Positions 53,516 through 62,547 of a stretch of 64,000 nucleotides of DNA are shown here, in pieces. Position 1 is the stretch's first letter. The number at the start of each line of letters is the position of its first letter. The notes beneath the pieces are model-generated. The model searched no databases. It had not been told where the DNA came from and was given only the letters and a program-made list of their open reading frames with translations. A program made the translations under genes and the position numbers. The stretch is taken from assembly GCA_963795435.1 (NCBI GenBank), contig CAWCHV010000006.1, positions 186,001 to 250,000 of the forward strand. Direction: 5' to 3'. The DNA comes from JAFKFI01 sp963795435. GTDB lineage: Bacteria; Pseudomonadota; Alphaproteobacteria; Acetobacterales; Acetobacteraceae.

Positions 53516-53850
53516 GGTCCGGGGCTCATGGTCCGGGCGAGGTAGTCGCCGAGACGATCGAGGCGTTGCGCCCACGCGGCTTGCCGCGCGGCGATCCATT
53601 GCTCGGCGGTGCGGAGCGCCGCGGGCTCGATGCGGCAGGTGCGTACCCGCCCGATCTTTTCCGACCGGACGAGCCCGCTCGCCTCCAGAACCTGCAGGTG
53701 CTGGATGACCGCCGGCAGCGACATGGCGAGCGGCTCGGCGAGCGCACTGACCGAAACCGGCCCGCCGCTCAACCGCTCCACCATGCGCAGCCGGGTCGGG
53801 TCCGCGAGCGCCTGGAAGACCCGATCGAGCGGGGCGCTTTGGTTAAGCAT
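53512..53850 (-). CDS. ArsR-family transcriptional regulator
   Basis: 112 aa. Winged helix: FQALADPTRLRMVERLSGGPVSVSALAEPLAMSLPAVIQHLQVLEASGLV is the HTH, followed by the wing EKIGRVRTCRIEP. No metal-binding Cys cluster is seen, so it likely senses something other than arsenite. It is cotranscribed with the SRPBCC gene. Confidence 0.9.
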   Translation of the reverse strand: MLNQSAPLDRVFQALADPTRLRMVERLSGGPVSVSALAEPLAMSLPAVIQHLQVLEASGLVRSEKIGRVRTCRIEPAALRTAEQWIAARQAAWAQRLDRLGDYLARTMSPGP

Positions 53851-53916
53851 TCACTTAAGTATCACGCCAAGCCGACCAGGGCAACGGGCAGAGGCGATTT
53901 TCGCGGAGCGCGCTGT

Positions 53917-54726
53917 TCAGCCGCCGGTAAAGTTGGGCTTCCGTTTCTCGCCGAACGCCCACACCGCTTCCTGGTGGTCCTTCGAGAGATTGGACTGGGT
54001 CTCCAGGCTCAGGCTCAGATCCATCATCGAGTGGGCGAGTTGGCGGAGCGGGACGTTGATGGTCTGCTTGGTCCAGCGGATCGACTTCATCGGCCCCGAG
54101 GCGAGGCGGCGGGCAAGGCCGTAAACCTTCTCGTCGAGTTGGTCGGCGGGGATCGCGTGATTGATGAGGCCGATGCGCTCGGCCTCGGCCGCACTCATCA
54201 AATCGCCGGTCAGCAGATATTCCTTGGCGCGCGCGAAGCCGACCAGCTGCGGCCAGATCAGCGCGCCGCCGTCGCCCGCCACCAGCCCGGCATTGACGTG
54301 CGGGTCGCCGATCTTGGCGTGGTCGGCGGCGATGATGATGTCGCAGAGCAGGGCGACGGTGGCGCCGAGCCCGACCGCGTGGCCGTTCACCCGCGCGATG
54401 ATCGGCTTGTCGCATTCCAACATGCGGAAGACGATGCGCTTGGCCTCCGGCATCCCGGCATCCCACGACACCGGGTCGTCAATCTTCTTCTGCATGTTGA
54501 TGACGTTGCCGCCGGCCGAGAAGGCGCGGCCCGCGCCGGTGAGCACGACCACATGGACATCGGGGTCGTCGTTCACGTCGTCCCAGATGCGGGAGAGCGA
54601 ATTGTGCATCCCGCCGGTGAAGGCGTTGAGACTTTCCGGAGCGTTCAAGGTGATGGTCATCACTTTGTCCTGCTTTCCGATCAGCAGCCCCTCGTACTGG
54701 GCGTAGTCGTAGGTTCTGGATGCCAC
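53917..54726 (-). CDS. Enoyl-CoA hydratase/isomerase family protein
   Basis: 269 aa crotonase. VMTITLNAPESLNAF at the start, TGAGRAFSAGGNV near residue 65 (oxyanion hole), ARVNGHAVGLGATVALLCDIIIA near 110 and KIGDPHVNAGLVAGDGG near 137. The tail KDHQEAVWAFGEKRKPNFTG is typical for the family. The catalytic Glu positions are altered (GDPHVNAGL), so the reaction could be hydration, isomerisation or thioester hydrolysis. Confidence 0.88.
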   Translation of the reverse strand: MASRTYDYAQYEGLLIGKQDKVMTITLNAPESLNAFTGGMHNSLSRIWDDVNDDPDVHVVVLTGAGRAFSAGGNVINMQKKIDDPVSWDAGMPEAKRIVFRMLECDKPIIARVNGHAVGLGATVALLCDIIIAADHAKIGDPHVNAGLVAGDGGALIWPQLVGFARAKEYLLTGDLMSAAEAERIGLINHAIPADQLDEKVYGLARRLASGPMKSIRWTKQTINVPLRQLAHSMMDLSLSLETQSNLSKDHQEAVWAFGEKRKPNFTGG

Positions 54727-54779
54727 GGTTTTCCTCCTTCGCTGCGAGCGAAGGGAGGATGGTCGGCCCGGAGCGGTGC

Positions 54780-56147
54780 TCAGCGCAAGGCGTGCAGCAG
54801 GTCGGCCGCGCGCGGTAGTTCCTCGAGGCGGGCGAGCGCAGCCAGCAGTCGATCCACCGCCGCGTCGTCGAGCGGATGGGCCGCGTTGGCGGCACAGTCG
54901 CGGAACTTTTCTCCGCTCTGCGCCTCGCTGAGCGGGTTCTCGGGCGCGCCGAGCGGCGTAGTGGTCTCGCGCGCGGCGGTGCGTCCGTCGGTGTGGCGGA
55001 TCGTGATGCGTGCCCAGTCTCGCGGCCGCTTCTCGGCTGCCGGCTCGCCGCGCACGCGGGCGGCGAGGGCGAGGATTTCCCCATTGTCGACACCGGCCAC
55101 CTCCGCGATGCCGACCCGGCCGCGCAGCAGCGCGATGCTGGCGAGGAAGGGTAGGCTGAACTGCGCCTCGACGATCTGCGTCGGGCGGGCGCGGTGCAGA
55201 CCGGACTCGAACTGGTCGCGATGGGTCGCCGCGTCCAGCGTCACGGCGATGTCAGCGATCTGGTCCGGCGCGGTGATGCCGAGCTCGTCGCGAATCGCCA
55301 GCGCGGTGTCGAGGGCGGCGTGCAGCGGACGGCCGCAGGGATAGGGCTTGAAGCTCACCTCATCGCCGCGGAAGGCGATGCCGAGCGCATCGGTGAGCAG
55401 GGCGAGATCGTAGCCGCCGGGCTGGTAGAGCTCGAAGAAACCGAAGCGGCCGGCGAGGGTGCCGCGCGCGCCGGTAAAATCCTCGGCCGCGAGCATGGCC
55501 GAGAAAATACCGTCGCGTGCCGCCTGGCCAGCCTGGAGGCGTTTGGTGAGCGCGGCGTCGAGGATGCACTGCCGGCTGCCGGACGAAAAACTCAGCGCGA
55601 TGCCGAGTGCCTGTTCCATCTGCGCGGCGTCGAGCCCGATCAGCTTGCCGGCGGCGGCCGTCGCGCCGAACACGCCGATCGCGGCGGTGCGGTGCCAGCC
55701 GCGATCGAGGGTCGCGGCGATGGCGATGCGGCAGGAGACGTCGAGGCCGAGGGCGACGGCGAGCAGCAGATCGCGCCCCGAGACGTCGCCCTGCATCTCC
55801 GCTGTAGCGAGGCTGGCGGCCAGAACGGAGACGCCGGGGTGGATCGAGCCGCCGTGGTCGAGCGTGTCGTCGAAATCGAGCGCGTGGCCCATCGCCGCGT
55901 TGAGCAGGGCGGCTGCGGGCGCGGGCAGGCGGAGGTCGTGCAGCAACACGCTGCTTTCCGCTCGGCCGCCCCAGCGGGTCGCGAGTTTGAGCAGGGTAGG
56001 GATGCCGGGTGCGCCCGTGCCACCCAACATGCAGCCGAACGTGTCGATGATGTCGCGCTTGGTCGCGGCGATCGTGGCCGGCGGCAGGCCGGCGAAACCG
56101 GTGCGGTGGACATGGGCGGCGAGGAGGGCGGCGGGGTCTTGGGTCAT
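54780..56147 (-). CDS. MmgE/PrpD-family protein
   Basis: 455 aa. DTFGCMLGGTGAPGI near residue 35, AAMGHALDFDDTLDHGGSIHPGVSVLAA near 80 with the catalytic-cleft Asp-Asp and His, and FKPYPCGRPLHAALDTAL near 265 are blocks of the 2-methylcitrate dehydratase/aconitate decarboxylase superfamily. ATG at 56147 or 56165 is possible. It sits between a repeat and the enoyl-CoA hydratase gene. Substrate open; not necessarily methylcitrate. Confidence 0.88.
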   Translation of the reverse strand: MTQDPAALLAAHVHRTGFAGLPPATIAATKRDIIDTFGCMLGGTGAPGIPTLLKLATRWGGRAESSVLLHDLRLPAPAAALLNAAMGHALDFDDTLDHGGSIHPGVSVLAASLATAEMQGDVSGRDLLLAVALGLDVSCRIAIAATLDRGWHRTAAIGVFGATAAAGKLIGLDAAQMEQALGIALSFSSGSRQCILDAALTKRLQAGQAARDGIFSAMLAAEDFTGARGTLAGRFGFFELYQPGGYDLALLTDALGIAFRGDEVSFKPYPCGRPLHAALDTALAIRDELGITAPDQIADIAVTLDAATHRDQFESGLHRARPTQIVEAQFSLPFLASIALLRGRVGIAEVAGVDNGEILALAARVRGEPAAEKRPRDWARITIRHTDGRTAARETTTPLGAPENPLSEAQSGEKFRDCAANAAHPLDDAAVDRLLAALARLEELPRAADLLHALR

Positions 56148-56177
56148 GGGGGTGCTTTTTCCCATGGGGGCACCGTT

Positions 56178-56263
56178 CCCCTCACCCCGGCCCTCTCCCC
56201 TAAGCAGGGGAGAGGGAGACGAAGGCCCTCTCCCCCTTGGGGGAGAGGGTTGGGTGAGGGGGT
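56178..56263. repeat. Composite palindromic intergenic repeat, copy E
   Basis: Intact copy with both hairpins, almost identical to copy A. Between the MmgE/PrpD start and the SsuD-like stop. Confidence 0.93.
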
Positions 56264-56277
56264 GCCGCCCGGTTGTC

Positions 56278-57369
56278 TCAGCTCGCCCGCGCCGGCCTCT
56301 CCGCCTCGCGCGCCGCGACCAGTTCGCGCACGCGGGGAATGAGCGCCTTGCCGTAGTCGATGGCGTCCTCCAGGGGGTCGAAGCCGCGGATGAGGAAGGT
56401 GCTGATGCCGAAGTCGTAGTAGTCGAGCATCGCGTCGGCCACCTGTTCCGGCGTGCCGACCAGCGAGGTGGAATTGCCCTTGGCGCCGGTGAGCGCCGCC
56501 ATGCCGGTCCATAGCCGCTTGTCGAGACGCGCGCCTTGCGCGGCGGCGGCGAGCAGGCGGCGCGAGCCGTCGTTCGGCGGCTCGCCGACGCGCTTGTAGC
56601 CTGTCTGCTCTGCGAGAGCGCGGGCGCGCTCCAGGATCTCGTCGGCGCGCTTCCACGCCTTTTCTTCCGTCTCGGCGAGGATCGGGCGGAGCGAGAGGGA
56701 AAAACGCAAGGTGCGGCCGTGGCGCGCGGCGGCGGCGCGGACGCGGGCGGTGAGCTCGCGCACCTGAGCGTGCGTCTCGCCCCACAACGCATAGATGTCG
56801 GCGTGCTTGCCGGCGACCGGGATGGCGGCATCCGACGCGCCGCCGAAATACACCGGGATGTGCGGCTGGTGCACCGACTTCACCCCCGAGAAGCCGCGTT
56901 CCACCCTGTAGTACTTTCCATCGAAATCGAATGGTTCCGTAGCGGTCCACTCGCGGCGCATGATTTCGAGATATTCGTCGGTTCGCGCGTAGCGCTCGTC
57001 CTTGGTGAGGAAGTCGCCGTCCTGGCGCAACTCGGCGTCGCTGCCGCCGGTGATGATGTGCACCGCGACGCGCCCGCCGCTCAACTGGTCCATCGTGGCG
57101 AATTGCCGCGCGGCGACGGTGGGCGCGGTGAAACCGGGCCGGTGCGCGATCATCATGCCGAGCCGGTGCGTCACCGACAGCGCGTGCTGCGCGATCATCA
57201 GGCTCTCGGGGCTGGTGGAGTGGAATGCCACCAGTGCGCGGTCGAAGCCGGCGTATTCATGCGCTTTCGCCACGGTCTCGATATAGGCGAGGTCCATCAC
57301 CGCGCCCTTCTGCGGATGGATCTCCGAGAACTCGCGCGTGTTGACGAACCCGATGAACTCGACAGTCAT
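56278..57369 (-). CDS. SsuD-like FMNH2-dependent monooxygenase (LLM)
   Basis: 363 aa. Matches alkanesulfonate monooxygenase: EFIGFVNTREFSEIHP, AGFDRALVAFHSTSPESLMIAQ, HRPGFTAPTVAARQFATMDQLSGGRVAVHIITGGSDAELRQDGDFL near residue 75-120 and YFGGASDAAIPVAGKHAD. The 13-nt gap after the DszC-like gene indicates cotranscription. Together they resemble sulfonate or thiophene/sulfone desulfurisation pairs used under sulfate limitation. Confidence 0.87.
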   Translation of the reverse strand: MTVEFIGFVNTREFSEIHPQKGAVMDLAYIETVAKAHEYAGFDRALVAFHSTSPESLMIAQHALSVTHRLGMMIAHRPGFTAPTVAARQFATMDQLSGGRVAVHIITGGSDAELRQDGDFLTKDERYARTDEYLEIMRREWTATEPFDFDGKYYRVERGFSGVKSVHQPHIPVYFGGASDAAIPVAGKHADIYALWGETHAQVRELTARVRAAAARHGRTLRFSLSLRPILAETEEKAWKRADEILERARALAEQTGYKRVGEPPNDGSRRLLAAAAQGARLDKRLWTGMAALTGAKGNSTSLVGTPEQVADAMLDYYDFGISTFLIRGFDPLEDAIDYGKALIPRVRELVAAREAERPARAS

Positions 57370-57382
57370 TGCTCGCTCCGTT

Positions 57383-58540
57383 TCACAACCCCAGCGCGGC
57401 GCGGCCGGCCGTCTGGAGGATCATGTCGTTCTGCGGCGTGTGGACGCGGCTGCACAGCACGTCGCGATAATGGCGTTCCAGCGGATGGGTGCGGCTGAGG
57501 CCGGGATTGCCGACCAGCTCCAGCGCCTTCGCCACCGCGTCGATGGCGTTGTTGGTCGCGGTGTACTTCACCAGATTCGCCTCGGTCGACGCGATCGAGG
57601 CGAGGTCGCGGTCGGCGCGCTCGGCAAGCGTATCGATGAGCACCCGGCTGACGCCGAGCAGCGCGTCGATGCCGCCGACGGCTTCCTGGAGGCGCGGCAG
57701 CGTCGCGAGCGAGGCGCCGAGATTGCTCGGCTTGCGGGCGTGCAGGTAGGAGATCAGCCAGTCGCGAGCGGCGCGCGCGACGCCGTCATAGAGCGCGCCG
57801 ACGGCGACGTTGTTCCACACCGTGACGATGAGATCGCGCGTCGCCCACTCCTTCGGCGCGCGCAGATCGACGGCGTGATCGGCGGGCACGAGCACGTCCT
57901 CGAACACCACGTCGTTGCTGCCCGACGCGCGCATTCCCATGTGGTCCCAGGTCTCTTCCACGCGGATGCCGGGGAGCTGCATGGGCACGAGGAACAGCCC
58001 GACCCGCGGCGTCTCGTCGTCGGTGCGGGTCCAGACCATGCCGTAGCGCAGGATCGGGCTGCCGGTGCTGTAGATTTTTCGCCCCGTGATGCGCCAACCC
58101 TCGGCGACCCGCACGGCGGTCGTGGCGGGCAGGCCGCCGCGCGCGGGGGTGCCGAGCTCGGGCTCGACGCGCAGCGCGTTGATGAGCGAGACGCCGTTCA
58201 GGGAATCCGCGAGAACCTGCTCGCGCAGATGCGCCGGAATGCGCTCCGAGCGCAGCACGCCGGCGAGCTGCAAATAGTGCATCAGCAGCACGAGGGCGGT
58301 GGAGGCGTCGCCGCCGGCGATGGCGCCGATCACCGTCACGATCGCGCTGAGGCCGCCGCCGCGCCCGCCACGCTCGACCGGCACGACGAGATTGAGCAGG
58401 CCGGCGCGATACAGCGCGTCGAAATTCTCGAACGGGAAGGAGCGGTCGCGATCATGCGCGGCCGCGCGCCGGGCGAAATCCGCCGCCAGCTCGCGCGCGC
58501 TCGTGGCTAGCCAGTCCGTCGCGTGATCGCCGCCGTCCAT
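57383..58540 (-). CDS. Acyl-CoA dehydrogenase-fold monooxygenase, DszC/SfnB-like
   Basis: 385 aa. LVVPVERGGRGGGLSAIVTVIGAIAGGDASTALVLLMHYLQ near residue 50, ITGRKIYSTGSPILRYGMVWTR near 150 and ETWDHMGMRASGSNDVVFEDVLVP near 200 are acyl-CoA dehydrogenase folds. The lack of the usual catalytic Glu context and the GRKIYSTG segment place it with flavin-dependent DszC/SfnB oxygenases. A flavin reductase gene is not nearby. Confidence 0.82.
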   Translation of the reverse strand: MDGGDHATDWLATSARELAADFARRAAAHDRDRSFPFENFDALYRAGLLNLVVPVERGGRGGGLSAIVTVIGAIAGGDASTALVLLMHYLQLAGVLRSERIPAHLREQVLADSLNGVSLINALRVEPELGTPARGGLPATTAVRVAEGWRITGRKIYSTGSPILRYGMVWTRTDDETPRVGLFLVPMQLPGIRVEETWDHMGMRASGSNDVVFEDVLVPADHAVDLRAPKEWATRDLIVTVWNNVAVGALYDGVARAARDWLISYLHARKPSNLGASLATLPRLQEAVGGIDALLGVSRVLIDTLAERADRDLASIASTEANLVKYTATNNAIDAVAKALELVGNPGLSRTHPLERHYRDVLCSRVHTPQNDMILQTAGRAALGL

Positions 58541-58637
58541 CCTTCCGCCTCCTCGCGGTGCCGGGTTCCTAGCACAAGAAATCCGTCAAGGAAATGGGGT
58601 ATGCGATTTCCACATAATGTTGTCGTATGAACGCGGT

Positions 58638-59507
58638 TCAGAGCGCGGCGTATTTCTCGATCGTGTCGCGCCAGGACAGCAAATCCTCGGGCCCCGAGAT
58701 GCGCCGGCCGAGACCGAAATTGCCCGTCGCCGGCACCAGCACCCGACTGACCCCGAGAGCGGCAAGCCTTGCCAGATCGTCAAGGTCGTCCGGCAGGCTG
58801 GCGGTGATCTCGACGCTGGCGGGATCGCGGCCGTGCTGCTCGGCGGTGCGTCGCACCAGGTCGATCAACTCGGGCGAGGCGCCGCGCGCCGGGAAGAAGC
58901 CCTCCGCCAGCCGCCCCGCGCGTTTCGCGGCCGCCGTCGAGTGGCCGCCGACGATGATCGGCACCGTGCCGTTCACCGGTTTGGGCCGCATGTAGGCATC
59001 CTTGAAGTTGAAGAACTTGCCGCTGAAGGTCGGGCGGTCGGCGGACCAGAACTCGCGCATAACGCCGATATATTCGTCGCAGCGCTTGCCGCGCTCCTCG
59101 AACACCGCGCCGATCACCTCGAACTCCTCCCGCAGCCAGCCGACGCCGACGCCGAGCAGCACGCGGCCGCCCGACATCGCATCGAGGGTCGCGACCTGCT
59201 TGGCGGTGATGACGGGGTTGTGCTGCGACAGGATCAGCACGCCCGTCGCCAGCTTTATTCTCGTCGTCGCCGCGGCGACGTAGGCCATCCAGATCAACGG
59301 ATCGGGCAGCACGAAATCGCCGTCGCCGCCGGGCAGCTTGCCGCCGGTCGCGTACGGATACGTCGACTGGTAGCCACGCGGCACGACGGTGTGCTCGACC
59401 GTCCAGGCGGATTCGAACCCGGCGGCCTCGCCGGCCTGCATGAGTTCCACGGCGAGCGCCGGATCGGTGTAGCGGCCGCTGTTGCAGTAGCGCAGTCCGA
59501 ATTTCAT
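58638..59507 (-). CDS. LLM class F420-dependent oxidoreductase (TIGR03619-like)
   Basis: 289 aa. ATG at 59507 preceded by ACGGAGGAAGCCC. MKFGLRYCNSGRY, GFESAWTVEHTVVP near residue 34, LATGVLILSQHNPVITAKQVATLD and GVGVGWLREEFEVIGA near 115, the same REEF block as in the LLM at 9710. VPIIVGGHSTAAAKRAGRLAEGF closes the cofactor pocket. Divergent from the MaoC-type pair. Confidence 0.87.
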   Translation of the reverse strand: MKFGLRYCNSGRYTDPALAVELMQAGEAAGFESAWTVEHTVVPRGYQSTYPYATGGKLPGGDGDFVLPDPLIWMAYVAAATTRIKLATGVLILSQHNPVITAKQVATLDAMSGGRVLLGVGVGWLREEFEVIGAVFEERGKRCDEYIGVMREFWSADRPTFSGKFFNFKDAYMRPKPVNGTVPIIVGGHSTAAAKRAGRLAEGFFPARGASPELIDLVRRTAEQHGRDPASVEITASLPDDLDDLARLAALGVSRVLVPATGNFGLGRRISGPEDLLSWRDTIEKYAAL

Positions 59508-59672
59508 GGGCTTCCTCCGTGCGTCCCTCAAGCGTGCCCGCTTGGCGGGGGCGGGTCAAAGCCCGTCCCTTCGGGAGGGCATCTGTTCGGTGCACGGCCG
59601 GTCTGCTAGGACGAATGGGTCAGGAAGCGCGGCAGCGGGACCGCGCGCACAACGAGAGCTGGAGGAGGTCAA

Positions 59673-60155
59673 TTGGCGAAGATCACATTCCCCGTCGAGG
59701 CAACGCACATCATGATGTTTGCGCGCGCCATCGGCGACGAGAACCCCGTCTACCATGACGCGGCGAAGGCGAAATCCACCGAGGCGGGCGGCATCATCGC
59801 GCCGCCGACCTTCCCCCAGGCCGTGGCGCAGTTCGACCCGGAGTATCATCTGCGCCCCAAGCCCGGCCAGAAATGGTTCGGCTCCGGCGCCAAGCCGAGC
59901 GGGCTCGACGAGAAGCCGTCGTCGAGCGGCGGGCTGCACGCGGAGCAGCATTTCGAGTACCATCGGGCGCTGCGTCCGGGCGACGTGCTGACGGTCGAGA
60001 CCAAGCCCGGCAAGACCTGGGAGCGCGAGAGCAAGCGTGCCGGCAAGCTCATGTTCTCCGAGCGCATCACCGAATATCGCGACCAGAAGGGCGAGCTTGT
60101 GGTCACGGCGCGCAGCGTCGGCGTGCGCACCGAGCGTCCGGTGGACGCGAGCTGA
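59673..60155 (+). CDS. FAS1-like/MaoC-type dehydratase, N-terminal-type subunit
   Basis: 160 aa, TTG start. Hot-dog fold: THIMMFARAIGDENPVYHDAAKAKSTEAGGIIAPPTFPQ with PEYHLRPKPGQKW, then LHAEQHFEYHRALRPGDVLTVET and ITEYRDQKGELVVTARS. The catalytic Asp/His pair of MaoC is not seen here, so it probably is the structural partner of the next protein, as HadA is for HadB. Confidence 0.82.
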   Translation: MAKITFPVEATHIMMFARAIGDENPVYHDAAKAKSTEAGGIIAPPTFPQAVAQFDPEYHLRPKPGQKWFGSGAKPSGLDEKPSSSGGLHAEQHFEYHRALRPGDVLTVETKPGKTWERESKRAGKLMFSERITEYRDQKGELVVTARSVGVRTERPVDAS

Positions 60156-60169
60156 GGGAGAACGGAGCA

Positions 60170-60589
60170 ATGGCGTTGAAGGCATCGCAACTCAAGGTCG
60201 GCGACACGCATTCCGAGCGCGTCGCCGAGAACATCTCCCGCACCCAGCTCGTGCAGTACGCGGGTGCCTCGGGCGACTACAACCCGCTGCACACCGACGA
60301 GGTGTACACCGTGCAGGCGGCGGGCTATAAAAGCGTGTTCGCGCACGGGATGCTGACGATGGGCCTCACCGGCAAGATGCTGACCAACTATGTCGGCGAC
60401 GGCAGGCTCACCAAGTTCGGCGTACGCTTCACCAACCAGGTATGGCCGGGCGACACGCTGGACGCCAAGGCGACGGTCGCCGCGATCCGCGACGAGGGCG
60501 GCCACAAGCTCGTTGATTTGACGATCTCGACGACCAACCAGGACGGCAAGGAAGTGGTGAGCGGCACGGCGACGGCGCGGCTCGACTGA
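60170..60589 (+). CDS. MaoC-type (R)-specific enoyl-CoA/ACP hydratase, catalytic subunit
   Basis: 139 aa. ISRTQLVQYAGASGDYNPLHTDEVYTVQAAGYKSVFAHGMLTMGL is the hydratase-2 motif with catalytic Asp and His. Only 14 nt separate it from the FAS1-like gene, with GGGAGAACGGAGCA as ribosome binding site. The two should form a heteromeric dehydratase acting on 3-hydroxyacyl thioesters. Confidence 0.88.
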   Translation: MALKASQLKVGDTHSERVAENISRTQLVQYAGASGDYNPLHTDEVYTVQAAGYKSVFAHGMLTMGLTGKMLTNYVGDGRLTKFGVRFTNQVWPGDTLDAKATVAAIRDEGGHKLVDLTISTTNQDGKEVVSGTATARLD

Positions 60590-60609
60590 TTTTTTTGCTT
60601 TTGCGGAGA

Positions 60610-60650
60610 CGGAAGGGGCCTCGGTGCGAGCCGCGGCCTTTTCTTTTCCG
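60610..60650. terminator. Possible terminator after the MaoC pair
   Basis: GGCC-TCGG-loop-CCGC-GGCC followed by TTTTCTTTT. The stem has one mismatch. It lies between convergent genes. Confidence 0.4.
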
Positions 60651-60652
60651 TG

Positions 60653-61090
60653 CTACTCCCCCTCCGCGACCAGATGCTCGCGCAGCTTGAACACGGCGCC
60701 GAAGAAAGGGGCGTCGGGGTTGGCCTGGCAGAACAGCTCCAGCCACCGGCCGCGCTGCTCCAGATTCGTGTTGCTGCCGGCGATGCGGTGCAGCAGTTCG
60801 TCCTCGTTCTTCGCGGTCACGTAGCCGTCCGCCCAGGCCAGCAGGGCGCCGTATAGCGGGGAGTAGAAGCGGTTGGGATCATCCGCGCCCGGCGGCCGGG
60901 CCTGGCGCTCGAGAGTGGCCGCGCGCAGGAAGCCGGCGCAGGAGGCGTTGTTGCCTATCCCCACGAAGGCCATCGGTTGCCCCGCCATCGGCGGCGGCGC
61001 GACGGGGGCCTCGGGCCGGTCCGCCGGCGCGGCGGCAAGGAGAGCGAGCGCGCCAGCCACCATGCCGACGCGGACCTGGCGCTTCATCAT
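60653..61090 (-). CDS. Small secreted protein of unknown family
   Basis: About 145 aa. Signal-peptide-like start (VAGALALLAAAPAD), then a domain with two Cys (NNASCAGFLRA, LELFCQANPD), the motif YGALLAWADGYVTAKN and a helical end FFGAVFKLREHLV. The C-F..W-GY..N..C pattern recalls HdeA/HdeB or Rap1a-type periplasmic proteins; this is tentative. ATG 61090 or 61087. Confidence 0.72.
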   Translation of the reverse strand: MMKRQVRVGMVAGALALLAAAPADRPEAPVAPPPMAGQPMAFVGIGNNASCAGFLRAATLERQARPPGADDPNRFYSPLYGALLAWADGYVTAKNEDELLHRIAGSNTNLEQRGRWLELFCQANPDAPFFGAVFKLREHLVAEGE

Positions 61091-61283
61091 GCGGACGGGG
61101 AGCGCGAGCGGAGCAGGCATTCGGCCGGTATAGCCAGTCGGGCAACCCCGGCAAGTACCGGTGCTGGCGGAATTTCCTGCCGCCCCCCGCGTAACCCTTG
61201 ATCCATTGCCACGGAACCGCCGTATACGTTGGGAGCGCGCCCGCCTGGGCCGCCGCGCCCCGTCTCTGGGAGGAGATCGCGAG

Positions 61284-62233
61284 ATGCTGATCGGTACGAC
61301 GCCGCGGATGGGAACTGCCCGAGAGCGCCGCCACCCCGGAGACGGTGGCGCTCAATCGGCGCGCCGTGCTGGCCGGGTCCGGCGGCGCTCGCGCTGGGCG
61401 GCGCGATGCTGGCGCCGGGTGCGGCACGGGCGGCGGCGGCTGGCGGGGCGGCGCCGCGCAATCCGAAATACGACGGCGGGCGGCCGCTCACGGCGGAAAA
61501 GGACGCAACGACCTACAACAACTATTACGAGTTCAGCGAGGAGAAGGACCTCTGGGAGGCGGCGCAGGCCCTGCCGCAGCGGCCCTGGTCGATCAAGCTC
61601 GACGGCATGGTCAAGCAGCCCCGGACCATCGACCTCGACGACCTCCTGAAGCAGGTCACGCTGGAGGAGCGGGTGTATCGGCACCGCTGCGTGGAGGCCT
61701 GGGCGATGACGGTGCCGTGGACCGGCTTCCCGCTCGCCAAGCTGGTCAGTCTCGCCGAGCCGCTCGGCTCCGCCAAGTTCGTGGTGTTCGAGACCGACGC
61801 TGACAAGAAGGTGATGCGCGGCCTGCGCCGGAGCTTCTACCCGTTCCCCTACACCGAGGCGGTGACGATCGAGGAGGCCGGCAACGAGCTCGCCTTCCTC
61901 TCGATCGGGCTCTATGGCAAGCCGGTGCCGCCGCAGAATGGCGGCCCGATCCGGTTGACCTTGCCGTGGAAATACGGCTTCAAATCGGCTAAGTCCCTGG
62001 TCAAGATTAGCTTCACCGACAAGCGACCGACGACGTTCTGGGAGGCCCTCGGTCCGAGCGAGTATGGCTTCTGGGCCAACGTGAACCCGGCCGTGCCGCA
62101 TCCGCGCTGGAGCCAGGCGACCGAGCGGCTGCTGACCTCGGGGGAGCGCGTGCCGACGCAGATTTTCAATGGATACGGACCCTACGTCGCGGCGTTGTAT
62201 GCCGACAAGAAGTCCGAGAAACTGTTCATGTGA
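61284..62233 (+). pseudogene. msrP: Protein-methionine-sulfoxide reductase catalytic subunit MsrP with damaged N-terminus
   Basis: The body from about 61390 on is intact MsrP/YedY: NNYYEFSEEKD, RHRCVEAWAMTVPWTGFPLAKL (molybdenum-ligand Cys), FYPFPYTEAV, LPWKYGFKSAKSLVKI and WEALGPSEYGFWANVNP. The strong site GGGAGGAG with ATG at 61284 starts in a different frame. The twin-arginine signal (TPETVALNRRAVLAG) lies in a second frame and the rest of the signal (ALALGGAMLAPGAARA) in a third. Two single-base insertions, one just after codon 3 and one in the GGCGGC near 61385, would explain this. As read, no frame gives an exported protein. Sequencing error is possible. Confidence 0.8.
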
Positions 62234-62538
62234 TTGCCCAACGTATCCTGGCCGTGCTCGCGGCCGTCTGCCTGGTGAGTTCGGCGGCCCTGGCGACCCT
62301 GGGGCCGCCGGACCTGCCGCTCGACCAGATGCTGCTGCAATCGGGCGGCGGCGTCTTGCATACGCTGGAGGAATGGACCCGCCAGCACCTCGCGCCCTGG
62401 GTGTGGAACGACGTCGAGGTGCCGCTGCTGGCCCGCCCGGCTTGGCTGATCCCGGCGGCGATCGGGATCGTGTTCGCCGGCCTCGCCGCGACGCTCACCC
62501 CGCCGAGAGGGACGCCGCGGCATCGCCGGCGGGGGTAA
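62230..62538 (+). CDS. 102-aa membrane protein in the MsrQ position
   Basis: GTG start overlapping the msrP stop by 4 nt. One N-terminal hydrophobic segment (RILAVLAAVCLVSSAALATLG) and one near residues 70-87 (AWLIPAAIGIVFAGLAATL), basic tail. It is not the six-helix heme protein MsrQ that usually follows msrP. Possibly a small anchor or electron-transfer partner; family not recognised. Confidence 0.7.
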   Translation: MIAQRILAVLAAVCLVSSAALATLGPPDLPLDQMLLQSGGGVLHTLEEWTRQHLAPWVWNDVEVPLLARPAWLIPAAIGIVFAGLAATLTPPRGTPRHRRRG

Positions 62539-62547
62539 GCGAGCCTC

